DNA of 54,634 nt from Clostridia bacterium (GCA_030154265.1 JASKKH010000012.1:1-54634); one strand, 5' to 3'. Counted from the first letter of the stretch, positions 28,765 through 37,869 are shown. Translations and numbers: made by a program. The notes: generated from the letters alone by a model not told the origin.

Positions 28765-29508
28765 ATGGTGCGTGACAACTGGGATTGGGAAAATATTAAA
28801 GGAGAACCTCTGGGGGGTTGGTCAGGACAAGGTCGAAATCTGCCGCCATCGCGATTTTCTCGACGTATGTTATGGCAAGGGTTAATTGCTGGCTTATTAT
28901 TGTTGGCAATTACTGTTGTTTTTCGATTGGACAGCCCTTTTGCTAAACCAATACAAACGGGTTTACGTTATTACCTTACAGCTCCCTCGGCTGATTATAC
29001 AATGGCTGTAGCTGAAACAATACGAACAGGGTTGTGGCTTGATAGTTATGACCGTTGGGTTTTCCATTCTTTAATGCCAGAAGAGCATGGAGTGGTTCCA
29101 GTTATAAATGAAGTGGAACAATCTGAAATGATGTTACCTTTATCAGGTAAAATATATCGTACATATGGATGGATGACAGGTCCCGATAATCAAAAATATT
29201 TTCATTATGGTATTGATATTCAAAGCCTAAATGGGACAGAGGTTCATGCGGCTTTAACTGGTAAAGTAATAAGAGTTGGTAAAGATCCCATCTTAGGTAA
29301 TGTTATAGAGATCGATCATGGAAAAGGATTAATAACAGTATATGGTACGCTGGAGCATTTTAAGGTTAAAAGAGGGCAAACGGTAGAAAAAGGTGAAATA
29401 ATCGGTAATATAGGAAATACTGAAGGTCCTCTTCTTCACTTTGAGATTCGTAAGAACGGCCAGGCGGTGGATCCAACAGACTATTTAACTTTACCAAGTA
29501 AGATTTAA
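28765..29508 (+). CDS. spoIVFA: SpoIVFA-like LytM/M23 domain protein
   Basis: In Bacillus SpoIVFA holds and inhibits the protease SpoIVFB in the outer forespore membrane. Here: cytoplasmic N-terminus, one membrane segment (about residues 34-52), and a C-terminal M23/LytM domain of about 110 residues. The first zinc motif HxxxD is kept (HYGID), but the later HxH is LLH, losing the first His that acts in catalysis in active LytM enzymes; it is probably not a working peptidase, as expected for SpoIVFA. 247 residues. ATG 28765 behind GGGGGG; GTG 28768 is possible. It lies 2 bases before spoIVFB. Confidence 0.85.
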   Translation: MVRDNWDWENIKGEPLGGWSGQGRNLPPSRFSRRMLWQGLIAGLLLLAITVVFRLDSPFAKPIQTGLRYYLTAPSADYTMAVAETIRTGLWLDSYDRWVFHSLMPEEHGVVPVINEVEQSEMMLPLSGKIYRTYGWMTGPDNQKYFHYGIDIQSLNGTEVHAALTGKVIRVGKDPILGNVIEIDHGKGLITVYGTLEHFKVKRGQTVEKGEIIGNIGNTEGPLLHFEIRKNGQAVDPTDYLTLPSKI

Positions 29509-29510
29509 TT

Positions 29511-30392
29511 ATGAAGATTGGGAGATTAGAAAATATTTATATAATTTTAAATGATTATTTTATATTGCTTTTAGGTGTATATTTTTTATTGGGAGTCTTG
29601 CCGCAGGCTTTGTTACTTTTTCTTTCTATAGTTTGGCATGAAGGTTGTCATGCTGTTGTTGCCCGGTGTTTTGGATGGCAGGTAAAAAGTGTTGAGTTGT
29701 TTCCATTTGGCGGTGTAGCCCGTTTGCAAAGACCCTCAGGAAGCTTACACCTTAGAAGTGAAGTCATAATAGCTTTGGCAGGACCGTTAGCAAGTTTCAG
29801 TTTATCAGCTATAGCGTTTTTAACAGGACATGCCATTTGGTCTTATTCACCATGGTTTGATTTCTTTTGCCAATCTAATCTTATTCTGGGATGTTTTAAC
29901 TTATGGCCTGGATTACCATTAGATGGCGGACGCATATATCGGGGGTTACGAGCTTCTAAAGTTGGATTAGCTCAAGCTACTTTAGAGGGAGTTAATGGCG
30001 GGAAGTTATTAGCTTTTATCCTGGGAATTGGCAGCATTATAGGTTTCTATTTACAGTGTACTGATTTACAGGGCCTGGCTTTAGCTCTTTTTATTTATTT
30101 TGCAGCTCAGCAGGAAGGGAATGTTGTGCCTTATATGTTTTGGCAGGATTTTTGGCGTAGGCGAAATAAATACAATTCCCCCAAATCGGGTAAGGTATTC
30201 TGGCTTTATTCTTATTCTGAGTTAACATTAGGTAGGATAGTTAAACTTTTTTCTCCTCGAGCTTTTAATATGGTTGCAGTTATCAATTCTTCAGGTCGTT
30301 TTGAAGGAATGCTAACTGAAACAGAAATATTAGAGGAGCTTTTAGCAGGGAAACCGAATACCACATTATCTAATTTATTAGAAAATAGATAA
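29511..30392 (+). CDS. spoIVFB: SpoIVFB site-2-type intramembrane metalloprotease
   Basis: M50 protease that releases mother-cell sigma-K from its pro-form. Multi-pass membrane protein with zinc motif HEGCH (HExxH) and the third ligand motif NLWPGLPLDGGR, plus a C-terminal CBS-like domain (about residues 230-290) that senses ATP in Bacillus. 293 residues. Follows spoIVFA by 2 bases. Confidence 0.93.
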   Translation: MKIGRLENIYIILNDYFILLLGVYFLLGVLPQALLLFLSIVWHEGCHAVVARCFGWQVKSVELFPFGGVARLQRPSGSLHLRSEVIIALAGPLASFSLSAIAFLTGHAIWSYSPWFDFFCQSNLILGCFNLWPGLPLDGGRIYRGLRASKVGLAQATLEGVNGGKLLAFILGIGSIIGFYLQCTDLQGLALALFIYFAAQQEGNVVPYMFWQDFWRRRNKYNSPKSGKVFWLYSYSELTLGRIVKLFSPRAFNMVAVINSSGRFEGMLTETEILEELLAGKPNTTLSNLLENR

Positions 30393-30465
30393 TCTTTAAT
30401 ATAATTATTGAAATATTGACCAAAATATAATAAAATTGTATAAAATAATACTGTGCATTTAGTCA

Positions 30466-30496
30466 ATACCCAATTACTTCATTGGGTATATTTTTT
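30466..30496 (+). terminator. Rho-independent terminator after spoIVFB
   Basis: ATACCCAAT, loop TACTTC, ATTGGGTAT, then A and a T6 run. Confidence 0.9.
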
Positions 30497-30552
30497 ATTA
30501 ATTTCCTGATATACTAATAACTAGTAAATTATAAATTCAAGAGGCGAAAGAA

Positions 30553-32442
30553 TTGAAAGTTAAAGTTACCGATGAGTTATTGTTTGATAATTTATTGTTT
30601 AATGTAAAGAAGCCTGCAAGATATTTAGGAACAGAGTGGAATTCTATTCATAAGAATTGGGATGAAAATCCTGTTCGCATGGTTTTTATATATCCTGACC
30701 TTTATGAAGTAGGAATGTCCCATCTTGGTTTAACTATTCTTTACGGGCTAATAAATGATAGACCTGGTATGTTAATGGAGCGTGCTTTTGCTCCAGGGCC
30801 TGATTTAGAAAAATTACTTCGGGAAAATAATTTACCTCTTTTTAGTTTAGAATCACACAGACCATTAATTGATTTTGATGTTGTAGGGTTTACTCTTCAA
30901 TATGAAATGAGCTATACAACAATTTTAAATGTACTTGATTTAGCGGGTATTCCTCTTATAGCCAGTGAGAGGGAGATTAACCATCCTTTGGTTATTGGAG
31001 GCGGACCAGGGGCAGCAAACCCAGAACCTATTGCACCTTTTTTTGATTGTTTTCTTTTAGGAGATGGGGAAGAAGCATTACCTGAATTCTTAACTTCGAT
31101 TGATAAACTAAAGAAGGAAGGCAAGTTTAATAATAGGAAAGAACTTTTAACTTATCTTGCAAAAATACCTGGCATCTATGTTCCATCACTATATGATGTT
31201 AAATATAACAGCGAAGGCACAGTGGAAAAGGTAATACCTTTAGAAAAGAATATACCAGAACGGATTATCAAGAGAGTTGTTCCAGACTTAGATGATATAT
31301 ATTTTCCTACCAAGCCTATAGTTCCCTACTTAGATGTTATCCATGATCGTATAATGCTTGAAGTTATGCGAGGTTGTTCTCATGGTTGTAGGTTTTGCCA
31401 GGCAGGAGCTATCTACCGACCGGTGAGGGAACGAGATGTTGCTGTACTTTTACGTCAAGCTCAAGAATTGGTTCGTAATACTGGGCATGAGGAAATATCA
31501 CTGACTTCCTTAAGCACGGCCGACTATTCAAAAGTCGAAGATTTGGCCAGGAACTTGGCAGCTGCTCATTCGGAAAAAGGCGTAAGTGTTTCATTACCAT
31601 CCCTTAGAGTAGATGCTTTTAGTGTTCGATTAGCAGAGTCAATTCAAAAAGTACGAAAAAGTACATTGACATTTGCTCCTGAGGCGGGTAGTCAACGTTT
31701 ACGTGATGTAATTAACAAAGGGGTAAATGAAGAGGACATATTAACAGCTACATATGAAGCTTTTAAGGCAGGTTGGCATGGAATAAAACTTTACTTTATG
31801 TTGGGATTACCAACAGAAAAGGAAGAAGATCTTTTAGGTATTGTTGATTTGGCTGAACGCATCTTAGAACAAGGGCGTAAGCTTAGTAGAGGAAAAAAAC
31901 CGACTGTTACTGTTAACGTATCCTCTTTTGTCCCGAAAGCACAAACAGCTTTTCAATGGGAACCTCAGGATGAAATAGAAGTAATTAAATCCAAACAAAA
32001 ACTTTTACGTTCTAAATTAAGAAAACCAGGTTTGAAATTTAATTGGCATGAACCCGAAGTTAGTTTCATAGAAGCTGTGTTAGCACGTGGAGACCGAAGG
32101 TTAGCACCGACAATTATGGAAGCTTGGAAGCTTGGGGCAAAATTGGAAGGTTGGTCCGAATTTTTTAATTTTGACTATTGGAAAACAGCTTTTGAGAAAA
32201 CAGGCATAGATCCTGCTTTTTATGCTAACCGAAGGCGGGATGTTAAAGAGGTATTTCCATGGGAACACCTGGATTTTGGTGTTAGTAAAAAATATCTAAA
32301 AAGGGAGTATCAGCGAGCCTTAGATGGACAAATTACAGAGGATTGTCGTTCAGGTCGTTGTATTGGCTGTGGAGTATGTTCGGCCTTAGGTGTTGATATG
32401 GTTTTAAAAGGGGGTCCTCAGGGCAGTGCGGTTACGGATTAA
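30553..32442 (+). CDS. B12-binding-domain radical SAM protein, TIGR03960 type
   Basis: Uncharacterised radical SAM enzyme. 629 residues: N-terminal B12-binding-like Rossmann region (around VGMSHLGLTILYGL and VIGGGPGAANPEPIAPFFD), a radical SAM core with the cluster motif C-x3-C-x2-C in RGCSHGCRFCQAG, and a C-terminal Cys cluster CRSGRCIGCGVC that could hold a second Fe-S cluster or metal. TTG 30553 behind GAGGCG. It overlaps the DUF2344 gene by 17 bases; the two families are typically adjacent or fused. The substrate is unknown; neighbours rng, rplU and rpmA hint at an RNA or ribosome target, which is only inference. Confidence 0.88.
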   Translation: MKVKVTDELLFDNLLFNVKKPARYLGTEWNSIHKNWDENPVRMVFIYPDLYEVGMSHLGLTILYGLINDRPGMLMERAFAPGPDLEKLLRENNLPLFSLESHRPLIDFDVVGFTLQYEMSYTTILNVLDLAGIPLIASEREINHPLVIGGGPGAANPEPIAPFFDCFLLGDGEEALPEFLTSIDKLKKEGKFNNRKELLTYLAKIPGIYVPSLYDVKYNSEGTVEKVIPLEKNIPERIIKRVVPDLDDIYFPTKPIVPYLDVIHDRIMLEVMRGCSHGCRFCQAGAIYRPVRERDVAVLLRQAQELVRNTGHEEISLTSLSTADYSKVEDLARNLAAAHSEKGVSVSLPSLRVDAFSVRLAESIQKVRKSTLTFAPEAGSQRLRDVINKGVNEEDILTATYEAFKAGWHGIKLYFMLGLPTEKEEDLLGIVDLAERILEQGRKLSRGKKPTVTVNVSSFVPKAQTAFQWEPQDEIEVIKSKQKLLRSKLRKPGLKFNWHEPEVSFIEAVLARGDRRLAPTIMEAWKLGAKLEGWSEFFNFDYWKTAFEKTGIDPAFYANRRRDVKEVFPWEHLDFGVSKKYLKREYQRALDGQITEDCRSGRCIGCGVCSALGVDMVLKGGPQGSAVTD

Positions 32443-33136
32443 ATACAGTAAAAGGGGTAGAATGGCTTTTCTGGGACACCTGGAGATGTTAAGACTATGG
32501 CAAAGAGCTATGCGTCGTGCTAATTTGCCCTTGGCCTACTCAAGCGGTTTTAATCCCCATCCCCGAATAGCTTTTGGTTCAGCCTTGGCTGTGGGGATAG
32601 AGAGTTTGGCAGAATATATGGATGTGGAGTTAACTCAAGAAATAGATATAGAAATTTTCCGAAATAAGCTTCAAAGAGAGTTACCGGAAGGGCTCCAATT
32701 GCTGTTAGTTTGTCCAATCCCAACAAAGTCTCCTGCTCTTACTTATGTTATTAATACTGCTGCTTATAAAACTATCTGGCTTGAAAAACCTAATAAGGAT
32801 TTATTACATAATAAAATAGAAAAGTTATTGGCTCAGTCTTCTATAGAAATAACTCGACGGGGAAAATCGGGGATAAAAAAGAAGGATATAAGACCTGGTA
32901 TTTTTAATTTAAATATTTCTCCGGAATTGGATTTAGAGATGCTTCTTCAATGTAGTTCTACAGGAAGTGTAAGACCAGAGGAAGTTTTAAAGGCATTGGA
33001 CTTTGATGTCCCCGCGAAATTTATACGTACAGGTTTATTTATTAAAAAGGATGATAGTTTAATACCTCCGGAGAATATCGCAGTTAATATGGGGAAGGTA
33101 GAGTTGAGTGAACAAAGAAATATTAATTCAGGTTGA
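32426..33136 (+). CDS. DUF2344 (TIGR03936) radical-SAM-associated protein
   Basis: 236-residue protein of unknown biochemistry, partner of the TIGR03960 radical SAM enzyme. The conserved N-terminal block KRGRMAFLGHLEMLRL, then RALRRA-like WQRAMRRANLPLAYS and GFNPHPRIAFG are diagnostic. Start GTG 32426 lies inside the end of the radical SAM gene, and its own end overlaps rng by 29 bases, so the three are translated as one coupled unit. Confidence 0.88.
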   Translation: MRLRIKYSKRGRMAFLGHLEMLRLWQRAMRRANLPLAYSSGFNPHPRIAFGSALAVGIESLAEYMDVELTQEIDIEIFRNKLQRELPEGLQLLLVCPIPTKSPALTYVINTAAYKTIWLEKPNKDLLHNKIEKLLAQSSIEITRRGKSGIKKKDIRPGIFNLNISPELDLEMLLQCSSTGSVRPEEVLKALDFDVPAKFIRTGLFIKKDDSLIPPENIAVNMGKVELSEQRNINSG

Positions 33137-34793
33137 TGCAGAAGAGACAGCGGTAGCAGTTTTAGAAGATAATAGGTTAATGGAAATATATTTTGAAAGA
33201 TTAAATAGTCAACGCATAGTAGGAAATATTTATAAAGGCCGGGTAGCTAATGTTTTACCAGGTATGCAAGCAGCGTTTGTAGATATAGGTTTAGAAAAAA
33301 ATGCTTTTCTATTTATTGATGATACTACAGGGATAGAAAGTGTTACAGGGGAACAAGTTAACCATGCCAGACGGCGAATTAGTGAAGTTGTACATGAAGG
33401 ACAGGAAATAATAGTTCAGGTAGTAAAAGAGCCGCAGGGAAGCAAAGGGGCTAGGGTTACTACCCAAATTACATTGCCAGGGCGCTATTTAGTTCTTATG
33501 CCCATGGCTAATTATATTGGAGTTTCTCGACGGATTAATAATGATGAAGAGAGAGAACGACTCAAAACCTTAGCCCAGAAGGTTAAACCAGAAAATATGG
33601 GTTTAATTGTTAGGACAGCAGCAAATGGGGCTAGTGAAGAGGAACTATTAAAAGATGTTAATGCTCTTGTAAACACTTGGCATGATATTGATCAATTAGC
33701 TGTAAAAAGTAAAGCACCAAGACTTATCCACCACGATGTAGAGCTTTTTTTACGTATTTTAAGAGATTTATATACTGATGACGTCAGTAAGCTTGTGGTT
33801 AACTCTTCAACGATATATACCAAGGTTATTAAGGTATTGGCTGATAAGGCTTATGATTTAAGGAAACGCGTTGCTTTAAAAGAAGAAGATTTGTTTAATC
33901 TTTATGGTATTCATAATCAGATTGAACAGGCTCTAAAGCGTAAAGTTTGGTTGAAATGCGGAGGCTATCTAGTTATTGATCAAATGGAGGCCTTGACAGC
34001 AATTGATGTTAATACAGGTAAATATGTAGGGCGCCACAATTTGGCTGATACTGTTTTGACAACAAATCTAGAAGCGGCAGTGGAAGTGGCAAGGCAGCTA
34101 CGGCTTCGTAATATAGGCGGAATAATTCTTATAGATTTTATAGATATGGATAGTATAGAACATCAGGAACAAGTACTAAAGACTTTAGAAGAAGAATTAT
34201 CTCGCGATAAGACTAAAAATCAAGTTTTAGGTTTTACCCGTTTAGGTCTTGTAGAAATGACTCGTAAGAAAGCCCATCAGGGAATAGAGAGGGTCTTATT
34301 ACAGGATTGCCCTTACTGCAATGGTACGGGGAAAGTTTTATCGGAAGAAACAGTAGCTCTACAAGCTAAAAAAGATATTTTACAATTAGCTCATACTAGT
34401 AATGCCGAAGTAATATTAGTAGAGGCTAATCCATCTGTGGCTGCTTATCTTATCGGTACAGGTGGTGCTAACCTACGTATACTTGAACGGCGCACAAATA
34501 AAAAATTGATTATCAAAGGAAATGACGATTTTCATTTGGAGGAAGTTAAATTACGGGAATTATTTGAACAAGAAGAAGTTAAGAACTTATCTACTCCTGT
34601 AAAAGTTGGACAGGTTTTAGAAGTTACCATTGAGGAACCCCATGCAATCAATGGCATTGATGGAATAGCCCGAATAGCTGGGTTTGTTCTAGACATACCT
34701 AATGGAGCTTCTTTTCTTGGTAAAAAAGTACTTGTTGAGGTTGTAAAAGTATTTCGCACATATGCTCAAGCTCGTTTATTGGCGAATGCTTGA
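33108..34793 (+). CDS. rng: Ribonuclease G/E family endoribonuclease
   Basis: Single-strand-specific endoribonuclease in rRNA maturation and mRNA decay. 561 residues: S1 RNA-binding domain (about 35-125, GNIYKGRVANVLPGMQAAFVDIG), catalytic DNase-I-like domain with the metal-binding Asp residues in TAIDVNTGKYVG and IILIDFIDMD, and a zinc-link CPYCNGTG. A C-terminal extension ends in a likely TRAM-type beta-barrel (about residues 495-560). No long RNase E scaffold tail is present. GTG 33108 overlaps the DUF2344 gene. Confidence 0.93.
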   Translation: MNKEILIQVDAEETAVAVLEDNRLMEIYFERLNSQRIVGNIYKGRVANVLPGMQAAFVDIGLEKNAFLFIDDTTGIESVTGEQVNHARRRISEVVHEGQEIIVQVVKEPQGSKGARVTTQITLPGRYLVLMPMANYIGVSRRINNDEERERLKTLAQKVKPENMGLIVRTAANGASEEELLKDVNALVNTWHDIDQLAVKSKAPRLIHHDVELFLRILRDLYTDDVSKLVVNSSTIYTKVIKVLADKAYDLRKRVALKEEDLFNLYGIHNQIEQALKRKVWLKCGGYLVIDQMEALTAIDVNTGKYVGRHNLADTVLTTNLEAAVEVARQLRLRNIGGIILIDFIDMDSIEHQEQVLKTLEEELSRDKTKNQVLGFTRLGLVEMTRKKAHQGIERVLLQDCPYCNGTGKVLSEETVALQAKKDILQLAHTSNAEVILVEANPSVAAYLIGTGGANLRILERRTNKKLIIKGNDDFHLEEVKLRELFEQEEVKNLSTPVKVGQVLEVTIEEPHAINGIDGIARIAGFVLDIPNGASFLGKKVLVEVVKVFRTYAQARLLANA

Positions 34794-34819
34794 CATTGCT
34801 TAAAAAAATGTGCTAAACT
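34790..34819 (+). promoter_or_regulatory. Sigma-A promoter of rplU-prp-rpmA
   Basis: TTGACA (34790-34795) overlaps the rng stop codon; 18 bases later is TAAACT (34814-34819). Confidence 0.8.
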
Positions 34820-34825
34820 TCATAG

Positions 34826-34918
34826 GCATAGTGTCAAAGTTTTAAACCGCCTACCCCAGGTTAGAAAATCCTGTTAAGGTACCTGTTGGTGGCGAGTCTT
34901 AGCTTGGAGGTATATTTA
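34826..34918 (+). promoter_or_regulatory. L21 (rplU) ribosomal protein leader
   Basis: Leader RNA between the promoter and rplU. The stem ACCGCCTACC/GGTGGCG and the internal CAGG/CCTG pairing match the known Firmicute L21-leader layout, in which excess L21 is thought to feed back on its operon. Recognition is by memory of the family layout, not a covariance search. Confidence 0.75.
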
Positions 34919-34920
34919 TT

Positions 34921-35232
34921 ATGTTTGCTATTATTGAAACTGGTGGTAAACAGTATAGGGTTAGCGAAGGTGATGTTATTAGAGTAGAAAAATTGCCAGC
35001 TGCTGAAGGGGAAAAGGTAGTAATTGATAAGGTTTTAGCTGTTGGTGAAGGTGATAATCTTAAAGTAGGTGATCCCTATATTTCTGGAGCTAAAGTAACG
35101 GCTAACCTTGATAAACACGGTAAAGGGAAAAAGATTATTGTTTTTAAATATAAACCTAAGAAAAACTATCGTAGAAAACAAGGACATCGTCAACCCTATT
35201 CTCAAATTAAGATTGAAAAAATTGAGGCTTAA
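34921..35232 (+). CDS. rplU: 50S ribosomal protein L21
   Basis: 103 residues with the standard N-terminus [18 protein letters not shown] and C-terminal [15 protein letters not shown] rRNA-binding motif. ATG behind TTGGAGG. First gene of rplU-prp-rpmA. Confidence 0.98.
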   Translation: MFAIIETGGKQYRVSEGDVIRVEKLPAAEGEKVVIDKVLAVGEGDNLKVGDPYISGAKVTANLDKHGKGKKIIVFKYKPKKNYRRKQGHRQPYSQIKIEKIEA

Positions 35233-35570
35233 TGATTAAGGCTACTTTCTGGCAAGCTCTAGACGGCAGTTATAAGGGTTTTTCTATTAAAGGCCATGCA
35301 GGATATGCTCCTAAAGGGCAAGATATCGTTTGTGCTGCTGTATCAGCTTTAGCTCAGACGGCTTATCTAAGCCTCAAAAAGCAGCTTAAAAAAGAGCCTC
35401 AATTAATTAATAAAGATGGATATTATGAATGTAACTTACCATTAGGCCTAAGTCATGATGAAGAGGAAAAGGCTGCAATTATTTTAAAAACTATTAAAAC
35501 AGGTCTTAAAGCTATTGCAACGGATTATAGTGACTTTATAGAGGTAAAAAGTATAGTTAAAAGAATGTAA
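35232..35570 (+). CDS. prp: Ribosomal-processing cysteine protease Prp
   Basis: Removes the N-terminal extension of ribosomal protein L27 in Firmicutes. The family's catalytic His (KGHAGYAPKGQD) and Cys (DIVCAAVSALAQT) are both present. 112 residues. The ATG overlaps the rplU stop by one base (TAATG), so translation is coupled. Its target rpmA lies next door and carries the expected cleavage motif. Confidence 0.93.
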   Translation: MIKATFWQALDGSYKGFSIKGHAGYAPKGQDIVCAAVSALAQTAYLSLKKQLKKEPQLINKDGYYECNLPLGLSHDEEEKAAIILKTIKTGLKAIATDYSDFIEVKSIVKRM

Positions 35571-35634
35571 TAAGCAAATGCTTATTAATATTTAACCGCA
35601 AAAAGTTCATGAGTTTATAAAGGAGGTGAACCGG

Positions 35635-35907
35635 ATGTTGATGGATTTGCAGTTATTTGCTCATAAAAAAGGTGTAGGTAGTTCACGTAACGGTCGTGAT
35701 AGCGAATCTAAAAGATTAGGAGTTAAGAGACAGGACGGGCAATTTGTTAAGGCTGGAAATATTTTAGTACGTCAACGCGGTACTCGAATTCATCCGGGTC
35801 GAAATGTAGGTCTTGGTAAAGATGATACACTTTTTGCTTTAATCGACGGTAGGGTTCATTTTGAAAGAAAAGGCCGAGATAAGAAACAAGTTAGCGTTTA
35901 TGCATAA
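35635..35907 (+). CDS. rpmA: 50S ribosomal protein L27 with cleavable N-terminal extension
   Basis: 90 residues. Start ATG 35635 lies 8 bases after AAGGAGG (35620-35626). The first residues MLMDLQLFA precede [20 protein letters not shown], the mature L27 start; LQLFA fits the known Prp cleavage motif, removing an extension that would block the peptidyl-transferase centre. Confidence 0.97.
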   Translation: MLMDLQLFAHKKGVGSSRNGRDSESKRLGVKRQDGQFVKAGNILVRQRGTRIHPGRNVGLGKDDTLFALIDGRVHFERKGRDKKQVSVYA

Positions 35908-35923
35908 AGAACAGTTCGCATCT

Positions 35924-35948
35924 ACCCCTGGAAATTTCCAGGGGTTTC
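35924..35948 (+). terminator. Probable terminator after rpmA
   Basis: ACCCCTGG, loop AAATTT (partly self-pairing), CCAGGGGT, then only TTTC. The stem is strong but the T tract short, so some read-through into the spo0B-like gene is likely. Confidence 0.7.
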
Positions 35949-35997
35949 TAGTATCATTAAATGAATAAACATTGTTTAAGCCGGGGGTGTTTAAAAA

Positions 35998-36528
35998 GTG
36001 CCTTGGCAAGCTGAACAAATAGTATCTTTATTACGTCAAAAGCGTCATGATTTTGTTAACTATCTACAGGTAATATCGGGTTATATCCAATTGCACAAGG
36101 GTGATGAAGCATTATCTTACCTTAAAAAAGTATTAAATCGTACGGAACAATTAGGTAAGATTATGCGTCTGAAAAAATCTGATTTAGCTGTTATTAGTTT
36201 AATGAAAATTAAAAACGCAGAAAGTAAAGGTATAAACCTTGAAATTGAAGTAAATACAATAATGGAGAACCTAACATTAAAGGATAGTGTACTTACACTT
36301 CTTTGGGAAACTGCATGGGATTTAGCTATTACCATGGCTGGTGAAGGTAATAGTTTACGGGCTAATATTGATAATCATGACATTGGATATTCATTAAAGT
36401 TTAAGGCTAATAACCCAGTAGAAGTACTACCGGGTGAGGAAAGTTCTTTAACGCAGTTAGCTAAACAATATAATGTTCCACTTAATTGGCAACCGGCAAA
36501 TGGAGAATTAAGTCTGTTCTTTATTTGA
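35998..36528 (+). CDS. Spo0B-like sporulation phosphotransferase/SpoB-domain protein
   Basis: 176 residues. The N-terminal helical hairpin has the Spo0B-type histidine box LLRQKRHDFVNYLQVISGYIQL with His at residue 17, followed by a degenerate ATPase-like domain without clear N, G1 or G2 kinase boxes, as in Bacillus Spo0B. It sits immediately before obg, exactly as spo0B does in Bacillus. In Bacillus Spo0B passes phosphate from Spo0F to Spo0A; whether a full phosphorelay exists here cannot be seen. GTG start behind GGGGGTG. Confidence 0.8.
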   Translation: MPWQAEQIVSLLRQKRHDFVNYLQVISGYIQLHKGDEALSYLKKVLNRTEQLGKIMRLKKSDLAVISLMKIKNAESKGINLEIEVNTIMENLTLKDSVLTLLWETAWDLAITMAGEGNSLRANIDNHDIGYSLKFKANNPVEVLPGEESSLTQLAKQYNVPLNWQPANGELSLFFI

Positions 36529-36566
36529 TACAGTATATTTTTAAGGTCAGAGGAGCGTTAAACATC

Positions 36567-37859
36567 TTGTTTTACGATGAAGCCAAGATATATGTTAAAG
36601 GTGGAGATGGGGGCAACGGTGTTGTTGCTTTTCGAAGAGAGAAATATGTTCCCCTTGGGGGACCCAGTGGTGGTGACGGCGGCAACGGTGGCAGTGTAAT
36701 TTTAAAAGGAGATGCGGGGTTACGTACCTTAGTTGATTTTCGTTACCGTTCTCACTATCGAGCTGAAAGGGGCAAGCATGGTCAGGGGAAAAACAAGCAC
36801 GGTCGTAGTGCCCCGGATTTAGTCCTAAGGGTTCCTATTGGGGTTGTTGTTAAAGATGCTGACACTGGGCAAATTATTGCTGATATAACTAAAGACGGCC
36901 AGGAAGTTAAGGTTGCTGCTGGTGGTCGTGGTGGGAGAGGCAATGCCCGCTTTGCATCTCAAAAAGATAAAGCTCCATCTTTTGCTGAAAAAGGAGAACC
37001 CGGAGAAGAACGCTGGCTTATCTTAGAATTAAAACTCTTGGCTGATGTTGGCTTAATTGGTCTGCCAAATGCAGGTAAGTCAACACTTATTAGTGCTATT
37101 TCAGCAGCCCGTCCTAAAATTGCTGATTACCCTTTTACTACTATTACTCCCAACCTGGGTGTAGTGAGGGTAGGGGAAGATAATTCTTTTGTAGTTGCTG
37201 ATATTCCTGGTCTAATAGCTGGCGCACATCAAGGTGTTGGATTAGGACTAAAATTTCTACGTCATATTGAACGAACCAAAGTTTTGGTTCATGTTCTTGA
37301 TATGTCAAATTCGGAAGAAGAGATTATTGAAAACTGGAAGACGGTAAATGATGAACTAAAACATTATGACCTGGCACTGGGCCAACGTCCTCAGGTAATT
37401 GCAGCCAATAAAATAGACCTCATAGATTCAACAGCAAAAATTGATTATTTAAAGAAACATTTAGGGGAGGATTATAGGGTTTTCCCCATCTCCGCTGCAA
37501 CGGGTTCAGGTGTTAAACCATTAATTTATTATTTAGCAGATCTTTTGGCTGATTTACCGGATTCTGTCCCAGAAACCTTACAAGAGGAAGAAAAAGTAAC
37601 TGCTGTAACAGCTGATGATAAGATTACGATTAAACGTGAAGGTAATGTTTTTGTTGTAGAAAATCCCTATATAGAACGACGGGTGGCCATGACTTATTTG
37701 GATAATGAGGAAGCTGTTCGTCGACTGCAGATATACCTCAATAGAAAAGGGGTAGATGATGCTTTAAAACGTGCGGGTGCCACTACTGGAGATACTATCC
37801 GGATAGGTAAATTTGTATTTGATTACACAGATGAAAATGATAAATATGAAGGAGAATAG
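36567..37859 (+). CDS. obg: GTPase ObgE/CgtA
   Basis: Essential GTPase in 50S ribosome assembly and stress control. N-terminal glycine-rich Obg fold (FYDEAKIYVKGGDGGNG), G domain with P-loop GLPNAGKSTLI, switch DIPGLIAGAHQGVGLGLKFL and NKIDL, and a C-terminal OCT domain. The TTG at 36567, 11 bases after AGAGGAG, gives the canonical start; a longer open frame from 36486 would overlap the spo0B-like gene. 430 residues. Confidence 0.96.
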   Translation: MFYDEAKIYVKGGDGGNGVVAFRREKYVPLGGPSGGDGGNGGSVILKGDAGLRTLVDFRYRSHYRAERGKHGQGKNKHGRSAPDLVLRVPIGVVVKDADTGQIIADITKDGQEVKVAAGGRGGRGNARFASQKDKAPSFAEKGEPGEERWLILELKLLADVGLIGLPNAGKSTLISAISAARPKIADYPFTTITPNLGVVRVGEDNSFVVADIPGLIAGAHQGVGLGLKFLRHIERTKVLVHVLDMSNSEEEIIENWKTVNDELKHYDLALGQRPQVIAANKIDLIDSTAKIDYLKKHLGEDYRVFPISAATGSGVKPLIYYLADLLADLPDSVPETLQEEEKVTAVTADDKITIKREGNVFVVENPYIERRVAMTYLDNEEAVRRLQIYLNRKGVDDALKRAGATTGDTIRIGKFVFDYTDENDKYEGE

Positions 37860-37869
37860 AATTTTCTAC

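Noticed and set aside
36486-36566. Longer Obg N-terminus
   Set aside because: It would overlap the spo0B-like gene and precede the universally conserved Obg start; TTG 36567 has AGAGGAG upstream.
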